From contig CAZZIZ010000045.1 in NCBI GenBank assembly GCA_964654535.1, positions 1-19,772 of the forward strand: DNA of 19,772 bases, read 5' to 3'. The position numbers were made by a program, and so were the translations under genes. Within the stretch, counting starts at the first letter, position 1, and each line of letters begins with the position of its first letter. Below are positions 1 through 6,005 of this stretch, piece after piece. A model generated the notes under the pieces. The model made no database searches and had not been told where the DNA came from. It saw nothing but the letters and a program-made list of their open reading frames with translations. Source of the DNA: CAZZIZ01 sp964654535. Lineage in GTDB: Bacteria > Bacteroidota > Bacteroidia > Chitinophagales > UBA2359.

Positions 1-181
1 CATGAGCACTATATGTCAAAAGAGCATGTAAGCTCTCACTAATATAACAAAATACAAAATCAATAAGTTTACAAACAGATATAATCGAAAGTAAACGTAA
101 TTTTTACGAGTAACGGACTTCTTTTTCGCATGCGCGTTTCGTTGGATTATCCGCGAAGGATAGAAGGTGGCTTAGGTCTTT

Positions 182-230
182 AAAGCGCATTAAAGCTTAG
201 AGCATTCGCTGCACTTTCTTAATGCGCTTT
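182..230. terminator. Inverted repeat around the stop codon of the DUF2851 gene
   Basis: A perfect 12-bp inverted repeat (arms 182-193 and 219-230, AAAGCGCATTAA and its complement) encloses the TAA stop of the gene that ends at 197. The right arm also encodes the Lys/Arg-rich C-terminus. Read on the + strand the second arm runs into six T residues, as in an intrinsic terminator. On the minus strand, the direction of the gene, it is followed by AAAGACC, so it is not a classic terminator for that gene. It may instead stop antisense transcripts or protect the 3' end of the mRNA. The rest of 1-181 shows no gene. The CAT at 1-3 could be the start codon of a minus-strand gene lying to the left, but this cannot be decided here. 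Confidence 0.5.
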
Positions 231-1438
231 TTTAATTGCAACAATGCTTGACCCTGGGCAGCGTTGGCGGCGTCTATGCCCAGCTCACGATAACGTCTAG
301 TTACTGTATTGTTTTCAGGTGGAATTTCTTTTAGTATAGCGAAAGCCTTGAGCACGTATTCCATTTGGTCATTGTGTTTGCCATAGGTGTAGAGTAGGTT
401 GGCAATAGCGTTTATAGCAATAATCAACTGACTTTGTTCACCCAAGGTTTTTGTCTTTGCTTCGGATTTTTTGTCAAACAGGTAGTGATTCTGCCAGTAA
501 TCCTTCAATACAATTTTGTCGAAAATTGCTTTGCAATCCGCTACTGTTTCACAATCCTTTATAGTCGAAAACAGATTGGCATGCTGAAATATTAGTTGAG
601 CAAATTGCGCCAAGCGTATGCTTGGAAAGTTGCCCGGTCGTAGGCGACCAAACTTCCAGACATGGGCATCCATAGGCTCTAAGTCGTACTTCTTTTTCAA
701 GAAGGAATACTCTTTCCATAAAGACAACGGATAATCATCTTTCCAGAGTCCATTTAAAAGTCCAGACTGACCAAAGAGCAATGCTTCTATTTGTTTAAGA
801 TCGTCGCGGTGTTTGCGCAGTATTTTTGGAGATAAAGAACGAGCCAGCATTTCGAAGGGCTGCTTGTTTACTTTCAGTCCGAAGGATTGCAGTAAAACGT
901 AATAGGTTGTTTCTTCCCAATCGTTTTGATTTGATTCTAGCAAGTTTTCTATGCCTTCTCGTTTTTGCTCTAGTCGCTCAAATAGTAAGCGGTCCAGCCA
1001 TTGCTCTAAGTGTTCGTGTTTCAGGCAGGCCAATAGGTCTTCAATGGAAACGGGTATGTTCTGCTGCGAAAGCAGCATGCAATGTTCGGAGAGAGGGTCT
1101 GGAGTAAGAGCTTGCAAGGAGAGTACGGGTATGCGAATATCGTTTTGAATCATAAAGGATTCGTCGGCATCCCAGACTACGTGCAGGACGACGTTGTCGT
1201 AAGCTCGGTCTTTGTCGTGTTTGTGTCGCTTCCAATCGCTGCAGCGGATGTGCAGCTCTATATTTCCCGCCCAAACGGTGTCGCCAATTTTAACGCGACC
1301 GTTAAAGAAGTCGGGCCCAGCGTTGTAATTGGGCTCGCCGGTATCCAATACTTCGATGGTTTCTCCTTCTTCGCTGAGCAGTTCGTCGTCATCGAAAAGA
1401 CGGAAGTACCATATATGGTGGAGGTAAACTTCTTTCAC
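197..1438 (-). CDS. DUF2851 family protein
   Basis: This 413-residue soluble protein has no signal peptide or membrane segment. The N-terminal part is the recognisable one: an HHIWYF start, a TGEPNYNAGPDFFNGRV-type stretch at about residues 33-49, and the conserved WAGNIELHI and HVVWDAD segments (about 56-92). These are hallmarks of the DUF2851 family of Bacteroidota. The C-terminal half is helical and ends in a basic tail (KKRIKK). The biochemical function of the family is not known to me. It is the last gene of a minus-strand run, 26 bp after the VOC gene, so it is probably co-transcribed with the glutathione peroxidase. That suggests, but does not show, a link with oxidative or electrophile stress. 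Family assignment is fairly sure; function is open. Confidence 0.85.
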   Translation of the reverse strand: MKEVYLHHIWYFRLFDDDELLSEEGETIEVLDTGEPNYNAGPDFFNGRVKIGDTVWAGNIELHIRCSDWKRHKHDKDRAYDNVVLHVVWDADESFMIQNDIRIPVLSLQALTPDPLSEHCMLLSQQNIPVSIEDLLACLKHEHLEQWLDRLLFERLEQKREGIENLLESNQNDWEETTYYVLLQSFGLKVNKQPFEMLARSLSPKILRKHRDDLKQIEALLFGQSGLLNGLWKDDYPLSLWKEYSFLKKKYDLEPMDAHVWKFGRLRPGNFPSIRLAQFAQLIFQHANLFSTIKDCETVADCKAIFDKIVLKDYWQNHYLFDKKSEAKTKTLGEQSQLIIAINAIANLLYTYGKHNDQMEYVLKAFAILKEIPPENNTVTRRYRELGIDAANAAQGQALLQLKKRIKKVQRML

Positions 1439-1464
1439 ATATTAAAGATATTTAATCGGCGGTT

Positions 1465-1872
1465 TTACGCAAGCTTGTCACCGCTCTTGGGCTGAATAAA
1501 ATCCCAAAGATTGCCGTATAAATCTTCGAATACGGCGACCGTGCCCCAAGCTTCTTCGACGGGCTCGCGCACAAATTTTATTTTGTGTTCCACCATCTTT
1601 TTGTGGTCGCGCCAAAAGTCATCGGTATGGAGGAAGAGAAAAACGCGACCTCCGGTTTGATTGCCTACGCTATTCAATTGCTTTTCGTTGGAGGCTTTGG
1701 CTAGGAGCAGATTGCAGCTTTGCCCACCGGGTGGGGCTACTAATACCCAACGTTTCTCAGGACTTAAGACGGTGTCTTCTACCAGCTTGAAGTTTAGTTT
1801 TTGCGTGTAGAAAGTAATGGCTTCATCGTAATCGCGTACTACAATTGCTACATGGGCAAGGCGTTGATTCAT
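1465..1872 (-). CDS. VOC (glyoxalase/bleomycin-resistance fold) protein
   Basis: A 135-residue protein of one vicinal-oxygen-chelate unit pair. The first beta-alpha-beta module opens with HVAIVVRDYDEAITFY (His7 is the usual first metal ligand). The second has a strand with His82 (FLFLHTDD) and ends with the family signature DLYGNLWDFIQP at about 117-128. The position normally held by a metal-binding Glu is Asp124 here. Members bind a divalent metal and act on varied small molecules (glyoxalases, dioxygenases, antibiotic-binding proteins). The substrate cannot be read from this sequence. The start codon lies 1 nt after the stop of the glutathione peroxidase gene, which implies translational coupling and a shared stress-related transcript. 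The fold is certain; the exact reaction is not. Confidence 0.88.
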   Translation of the reverse strand: MNQRLAHVAIVVRDYDEAITFYTQKLNFKLVEDTVLSPEKRWVLVAPPGGQSCNLLLAKASNEKQLNSVGNQTGGRVFLFLHTDDFWRDHKKMVEHKIKFVREPVEEAWGTVAVFEDLYGNLWDFIQPKSGDKLA

Positions 1873-1873
1873 T

Positions 1874-2350
1874 TTAGGCGAGTACTTTTTGGATGTCTTT
1901 TTCTATGCTTGCCGGAGTGGTGGTCGGTGCATAGCGCTTGAATGGTTTACCGTTGGGTTCTATGAGGAACTTTGTGAAATTCCACTTTATTTTTTTTACA
2001 AGAAAGCCACCAAGCTCATCTTTGAGGTATTTGAAAATGGGATGGGTGTTGCTACCGTTGACTTCTATTTTTTCGGTGAGCTGAAAACTTACGCCGTGGT
2101 TTGCTTTGCATACACCTACGATGGTTTCGTTGGTTTCAGGTTCTTGTCCTCCAAATTGATTGCAGGGAAATCCCAGAACTATAAGTCCTTTGTCTTTATA
2201 GTCTTGATGCAGTTTTTCTAGCCCAGTGAACTGCGGAGTTAGTCCGCACTTGGTAGCGGTGTTGACCACGAGTATGGCTTTGTTTTTAAAATCGGCTAGG
2301 TTGATGGCTTCGCCAGCGGGGTTGTTTATGGAGAAATCGTAGATGCTCAT
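1874..2350 (-). CDS. Glutathione peroxidase family, thioredoxin-type Cys peroxidase
   Basis: A 158-residue cytosolic peroxidase of normal family length. The peroxidatic residue is Cys35 in NTATKCGLTPQ, so this is a cysteine and not a selenocysteine enzyme. The rest of the catalytic set is visible: Gln69 in FPCNQFGGQEP, and Trp123 and Asn124 in KWNFTKF. Cys81 (GVCK) lies where two-Cys members have the resolving cysteine, so reduction by thioredoxin rather than glutathione is likely. The enzyme would reduce hydrogen peroxide and organic or lipid hydroperoxides. It is the first gene of the operon that continues with the VOC and DUF2851 genes. Upstream, between it and the crotonase gene, lies repeat copy A. 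A possible TAAATTCG -7 box on the minus strand (2376-2383) has no matching -33 box. Confidence 0.95.
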   Translation of the reverse strand: MSIYDFSINNPAGEAINLADFKNKAILVVNTATKCGLTPQFTGLEKLHQDYKDKGLIVLGFPCNQFGGQEPETNETIVGVCKANHGVSFQLTEKIEVNGSNTHPIFKYLKDELGGFLVKKIKWNFTKFLIEPNGKPFKRYAPTTTPASIEKDIQKVLA

Positions 2351-2393
2351 TTTTTTCGTTGATTTAATTGCAGGACGAATTTACAAAGAAGCT

Positions 2394-2677
2394 GCGTGAG
2401 GGATGGGAAGCGTGCGACCGAATGGGAGCAGTCGCTTTTGCTGAAGCAGTATGTACTTACCGCCTTAGCGGTAGAAGTACATGCTTTGCTGAAGCAAGAA
2501 AGCGACCGGAGCGAAGCGGAGCGCTGGAACAGCCCGACCCCGAACTTACCCAGCGAGCAATGTTGCTTGCCCACGTAGCAATGTTGCTTGCTGCTTTGCA
2601 GCAGAAGCAAATTGCGAGTGTGGCAGAAGCAAATTGTGAGTTGCGGTAGAAGTGAGTGGGACACGCCCAAATCATTG
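2394..2677 (+). repeat. Structured intergenic repeat, copy A
   Basis: The element fills the spacer between two minus-strand genes. It begins with GCGTGAGGGAT (2394-2404), has AGCCCGACC (2531-2539) in the middle and ends with GGGACACGCCCAAATCATTG (2658-2677). Left domain: an outer stem 2431-2438/2499-2506 encloses three hairpins. The central one (2451-2482) pairs ATGTACTT with AAGTACAT and ACCGC with GCGGT around a CTTA loop, with an unpaired AG on the 3' side. Right domain: one long hairpin centred on TTT at 2595-2597, built from repeated modules with the same AG bulge (2603-2604). The last base lies 2 bp from the stop codon of the crotonase gene. Open frames on both strands here (60-107 codons) are low-complexity by-products of the repeats. 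Boundaries rest on comparison with copies B and C. Confidence 0.85.
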
Positions 2678-2679
2678 AC

Positions 2680-3492
2680 TTATTCTTCAAACACAGGATT
2701 GCTTTTCGCAAAACTGGCTTGCATAGCGACGGCTAAATCTTTGGACATTAACATGGCGGAATTGTAGATGGCCATATTTTCGAGTGAATCCTTGACGCTG
2801 TGATCGCGCTGATACAAAAGCATTTCTTTGGTGCCGCGAATGGCAAGCGGGGAACGCGCCGCAATGACGGATGCTATAATATTGACTCCTTGAAAAAGTG
2901 CTTCGCGACTGTCGAAACATTTATTTACGAGTCCAATTCTTTCGGCCTCTATTCCAGCGACTTGTCGGCCGGTGTAAGCGAGCTCGGCAACAACGGCGGG
3001 ATTCATAAACTTGGGCATTCTTTGTAGGTGCCCGATGTCGGCAACAAATCCGTACTCGATTTCTTTTATGGTAAAAAGTGTTTCGCGGGTACAGTAGCGC
3101 ATATCGCAAGCCGTGGCGATGGCCATAGCGCCACCAATACAGGCATTGTCTATGGCCGCGAGCACGGGTTTTTTGCAACGCTCAATTGCACTGATATAAC
3201 CTTGTATGTTCAAGATGACTTCTCGGAGCGCATCGTTTTTTCTGGCCATGCAATCGTTATCGAATGCTTGGTTGAAACCCATAAGAACTTGTAAATCCAT
3301 ACCCGAGGAAAAGTGTTTTCCTTCTCCTGCCAAGATTATGACTCGAGTGTTTTTATCTTCTGAAAGATCGGTGAAAACTTGGCCTAGTTCCTTCCAGGTG
3401 GCCATATCGAGTGAGTTGGCTTTGTCTGGTCGATTGATCAGAACGGTGCTTACAAAATTGCTGGTATTTACTTTAAAAGACTGATAGCTCAT
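2680..3492 (-). CDS. Enoyl-CoA hydratase/isomerase family, dienoyl-CoA isomerase-like
   Basis: A 270-residue crotonase-fold protein. The CoA and oxyanion-hole segments are FSSGMDL (61-67) and the Gly-rich ACIGGAMAIATACD (117-130). Three acidic residues match those used by delta(3,5)-delta(2,4)-dienoyl-CoA isomerases: Asp130 in ACDMRYC, Glu144 in IKEIEYG and Asp152 in VADIGHLQRMPK. The whole block resembles the ECH1 type more than the ordinary hydratase, which has two glutamates. The likely role is isomerising dienoyl-CoA intermediates during beta-oxidation of unsaturated fatty acids with odd-numbered double bonds. The gene is monocistronic or leads into the peroxidase operon through repeat copy A. 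It is divergent from the nitronate monooxygenase gene, 104 bp away. Plain enoyl-CoA hydratase is the alternative call. Confidence 0.88.
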   Translation of the reverse strand: MSYQSFKVNTSNFVSTVLINRPDKANSLDMATWKELGQVFTDLSEDKNTRVIILAGEGKHFSSGMDLQVLMGFNQAFDNDCMARKNDALREVILNIQGYISAIERCKKPVLAAIDNACIGGAMAIATACDMRYCTRETLFTIKEIEYGFVADIGHLQRMPKFMNPAVVAELAYTGRQVAGIEAERIGLVNKCFDSREALFQGVNIIASVIAARSPLAIRGTKEMLLYQRDHSVKDSLENMAIYNSAMLMSKDLAVAMQASFAKSNPVFEE

Positions 3493-3542
3493 TTCGTTTT
3501 ATTTGATACTGGAAAGGTAGGGTTCAAAAGAGCGCATTTCGC

Positions 3543-3550
3543 TATTTTCG
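3543..3550 (+). promoter_or_regulatory. Possible -7 box for the nitronate monooxygenase gene
   Basis: TATTTTCG fits the Bacteroidota -7 pattern TAnnTTyG and lies about 47 bp before the start codon at 3597, inside the 104-bp divergent spacer 3493-3596. I find no TTTG at the expected 19-bp distance upstream, so this is a weak call. Confidence 0.25.
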
Positions 3551-3596
3551 CTACATAATAATTGGTGTTGTACTGATTGTTTTAAACAATTGATGA

Positions 3597-4580
3597 ATGT
3601 TAAATAGAGAAGAGATATTGTCTGGTGAATTAAAGTTACCGGTAGTTGCCGCGCCTATGTTTTTGATTTCTGGGCCCAAGTTGGTCACCGCCTGTTGTAA
3701 AAACGGTGTGATAGGAACTTTTCCTGCCTTGAACCAAAGAACAACTGAGGGTTTTGAAGAGTGGGTGGTAGAGATAAAAGAAGATTTGGCGGCTTGGGAA
3801 AAAGAGACGGGAAAGAAGGCTGCGCCTTTTGGTGTGAACTTAATAGTACACGGCACGAATCCACGTGTTCAGGCTGACTTGATGATTTGTATAAAACACA
3901 AGGTGCCTATTATTATTACTTCTCTGGGCGCTGTTAAAGAATTGGTTGGAGCGGTGCAGGCTTATGGCGGTATGGTTTTTCATGATGTGATAAAACATCG
4001 ACACGCTGAAAAAGCTGCGGAAGCGGGCGTAGATGGTTTGATTCTTGTTTGCGCTGGTGCTGGTGGTCATGCGGGTTTATTGAATCCGATGCCTTTTGTG
4101 CAGGAGGTGAAAAGTTTTTTCGACGGAATAATTTTGCTGTCTGGTGCAATGAGTAATGGTCAGGACGTAGCTACTGCAAAACAGCTGGGAGCGGACTTTG
4201 CATATCTAGGAACTAGATTTATAAACGTAGACGAAAGTAAGGCCGACGAGTCTTATCGAAATATGATTATTCAGTCGGGGACAAAGGATATTGTGTACAC
4301 TGCTGCGGTTTCTGGTGTTAATGCAAACTTTCTGCAAATGAGTTTGGAGGCGATGGGTATTACCAAAGAGATGTGGGAGAAAACGAAAAAGGTAGACTTT
4401 GGTGAAGAGCTAGATGCAGCCGAGGCGGAGGCAAAAGCTTGGAAAACAATTTGGTCTGCAGGTCACGGAGTGGCTACAATTAATGACAGCATTCCGGTAG
4501 CAGACTTGATTGATAGAATGCATAGTGAGTTTATCGAGGCGCTTCGTCGTCAACAAGGTTTGATAGAAAGCTACGCTTGA
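3597..4580 (+). CDS. Nitronate monooxygenase (FMN-dependent, NPD/2-nitropropane dioxygenase family)
   Basis: A 327-residue TIM-barrel flavoenzyme. It starts with the typical ELKLPVVAAPMFLISGPKLV strand-1 region. The FMN-phosphate/active-site motif is CAGAGGHAG at 152-160, including His158. LSGAMSNGQD (181-190) and GADFAYLGTRF (198-208) form further family motifs. Members oxidise alkyl nitronates, including the toxin propionate 3-nitronate, to carbonyl compounds and nitrite. The ATG at 3597 is chosen because an earlier ATG at 3593 runs at once into a stop. The C-terminus (VADLIDRMHSEFIEAL) is where the family normally ends, so the protein is complete. It is followed in the same frame, straight after the TGA, by a DUF5522 reading frame, and then by a sulfotransferase, likely as one transcript. 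Confidence 0.93.
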   Translation: MLNREEILSGELKLPVVAAPMFLISGPKLVTACCKNGVIGTFPALNQRTTEGFEEWVVEIKEDLAAWEKETGKKAAPFGVNLIVHGTNPRVQADLMICIKHKVPIIITSLGAVKELVGAVQAYGGMVFHDVIKHRHAEKAAEAGVDGLILVCAGAGGHAGLLNPMPFVQEVKSFFDGIILLSGAMSNGQDVATAKQLGADFAYLGTRFINVDESKADESYRNMIIQSGTKDIVYTAAVSGVNANFLQMSLEAMGITKEMWEKTKKVDFGEELDAAEAEAKAWKTIWSAGHGVATINDSIPVADLIDRMHSEFIEALRRQQGLIESYA

Positions 4581-4736
4581 AGAGAGCCGTCTGATTCGGC
4601 TGGCAAAAAGGAGTCGAAAGATTATTATTTCGAAAATGGCTTGCTGGTTATGACCGCTGACTATCATTTGCGACGGGGATTTTGCTGCGGAAATAAATGC
4701 AAGCATTGTCCGTATGACCACGAGAATGTAAAATGA
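4581..4736 (+). CDS. DUF5522-like small Cys-rich reading frame without a standard start codon
   Basis: This frame of 51 sense codons begins immediately after, and in frame with, the TGA of the nitronate monooxygenase. It encodes KDYYFENGLLVMTADYHLRR followed by GFCCGNKCKHCPYDH. This is the DUF5522 pattern: YY.ENGL.V.T..YHL.RG, then CCGN.C.HCPY with four cysteines that look metal-binding. No ATG, GTG or TTG occurs between the TGA and the motif; the first such codons (TTG 4641, ATG 4650) lie inside the domain. A Shine-Dalgarno-like AAGGAG sits at 4608-4613. The stop (TGA 4734-4736) overlaps the sulfotransferase start as ATGA. The product could arise by TGA readthrough, by a non-canonical start near 4614-4620, or be a decayed or mis-sequenced fusion. 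The coordinates span the open frame, not a proven start. The function of the family is unknown. Confidence 0.65.
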   Translation, partial: REPSDSAGKKESKDYYFENGLLVMTADYHLRRGFCCGNKCKHCPYDHENVK

Positions 4737-5587
4737 GTTTTTCAAATACAAATCCACTGGCGATTGGTTTGGGGGTGCATAAGTGTGGCACATCTTGGTT
4801 GTATCATATGCTGGGTTTGCATCCTGAAATTCATTTAGCTCAAAGGGATACCCACTTTTTTTCGAAGCAGTCTGAGTTTGAAAAAGGGCTGGACTATTAT
4901 CGCAGGAAATTGGTTTTGTCGAACTCTGGGCAAAGTTTGGCTTTGGAAATGAGTAACGATTATTTGGCGAGCTCTGTTGCGCTGGAACGCATTCAAGAAA
5001 ATTTCCCTGATGCTAAGTTGATATGTTGTTTACGGAATCCGATTGATCGGGCCTTTTCTCATTACCGTCAGGATTTGAAAACTGGAGCGGTAAGAGAGAT
5101 TGATTTTGAAACGGCTTTTCGTACTAATCCAAGTTACACCAGCAATGGGCTTTACGCTGAGGGGCTGAAAAAAGTCTATGCCTTGTTTGATCGAACGCAA
5201 GTCAAAGTTTTGTTTTTTGATGATATCGTTTCGAAGCCAGATGTTTTGCTGGCTGACTTGTGGGACTTCCTGGAAGTTGAAGCTATTGCTTTGGATGCTG
5301 AACGTACTGGCTCGAAGGTAAATGCGGCACGCATACCAAAGTCGGTGCGTTTAGAGCAATTACAAAACGATGCTTACCATAAACTCCGCAGAACTAAGGC
5401 TGGTTCTGGGCTCTGGTCGCTAGCTCGAAAGATTGGTTTGGGAAAGCTGGTGCAAAAAATTAACCGGAGGGATGAAAAGCTTGAACCTATGTCGGACGCT
5501 TTGCGACAAGAGCTGCAAAACCTATTCCAAGACGATATTGGAGAAACCTTCGCCTTACTTGATCGGCACGATTTGCTTTGGGCTTAA
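4733..5587 (+). CDS. Sulfotransferase domain protein
   Basis: A 284-residue cytosolic PAPS-dependent sulfotransferase of the bacterial heparan-sulfate-like type. The 5'-phosphosulfate loop is GVHKCGTSWLY (14-24), with the catalytic-loop Lys17. The 3'-phosphate-binding motif is CLRNPIDRAFSHYRQ (99-113), with Arg101 and Ser109. The middle and C-terminal parts (KVLFFDDIV, then LWDFLEVE) follow the family order. The enzyme would transfer sulfate from PAPS to a hydroxyl or amine, in bacteria often on exported polysaccharide, lipid or small metabolites. The acceptor cannot be predicted. The start overlaps the stop of the DUF5522 frame by the ATGA arrangement. The TAA stop is directly followed by the stop codon of the convergent lipoprotein gene. 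Confidence 0.9.
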   Translation: MSFSNTNPLAIGLGVHKCGTSWLYHMLGLHPEIHLAQRDTHFFSKQSEFEKGLDYYRRKLVLSNSGQSLALEMSNDYLASSVALERIQENFPDAKLICCLRNPIDRAFSHYRQDLKTGAVREIDFETAFRTNPSYTSNGLYAEGLKKVYALFDRTQVKVLFFDDIVSKPDVLLADLWDFLEVEAIALDAERTGSKVNAARIPKSVRLEQLQNDAYHKLRRTKAGSGLWSLARKIGLGKLVQKINRRDEKLEPMSDALRQELQNLFQDDIGETFALLDRHDLLWA

Positions 5588-6001
5588 CTAGTTTTCGGGA
5601 GCCGTATACTTTTCGTTTTTCGGTTCAATATCTTTGACTATTCGTTCGATCTGTTCGAGTAGATTTTTGCCTTCGCCTTCGAAGTTTTCCATCGCTTTTT
5701 TGAACTCTGGGCTGTCTTTAAACTTCTCGATTTTCTCTTCCCACTCTGGTCCCTTTTCTTTTACAATTCGTTCTATGTCTCCTGACTTGGCGGCAATGGT
5801 ATCAATCAAACCTTTAATGCGATCGATTTGACCTTCTTCATTGTCCAAAAACTTTTTGGCTTTTTCGCTGAAGAGATCAATTGCTTTTTTCGCACGTTCT
5901 GCGCTTTCCTTTGCGTCTTTCGGTGGTGCTTGGTTTGGATCTTCTAGGCAACCGATAAAAAGAAATGCGAGTAACAGTGTTAGGGCTCTAAGTAGTTTCA
6001 T
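5588..6001 (-). CDS. Small charged lipoprotein, helical
   Basis: A 137-residue protein with a type-II signal peptide: MKLLRALTLLLAFLFIGC, with lipidated Cys18 in the lipobox LFIGC. The mature part is about 115 residues, very rich in Lys and Glu, with heptad-like spacing. It is predicted to be mostly alpha-helical or coiled-coil, without cysteines or catalytic motifs. The residues after Cys18 begin LEDPN, so surface sorting or the periplasmic face of the outer membrane are both possible. I do not recognise a family. It follows the HerA-like ATPase gene by 4 bp on the same strand and is surely co-transcribed with it. Whether the two proteins meet physically is doubtful, because the ATPase looks cytosolic. 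Confidence 0.8.
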   Translation of the reverse strand: MKLLRALTLLLAFLFIGCLEDPNQAPPKDAKESAERAKKAIDLFSEKAKKFLDNEEGQIDRIKGLIDTIAAKSGDIERIVKEKGPEWEEKIEKFKDSPEFKKAMENFEGEGKNLLEQIERIVKDIEPKNEKYTAPEN

Positions 6002-6005
6002 ATGC

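Noticed and set aside
2394..2677. Insertion sequence or integron-like attachment array
   Set aside because: No transposase or integrase is present, no target-site duplication is evident, and the terminal repeats share only a GCGTG core, so I call it a structured repeat without naming a mobile class.
2347..2711. Open frames of 60-107 codons on both strands inside repeat copy A
   Set aside because: They consist of the low-complexity hairpin modules, exist in several frames at once and change frame between copies. The shared MIWACP start simply translates the conserved 3' end of the element.
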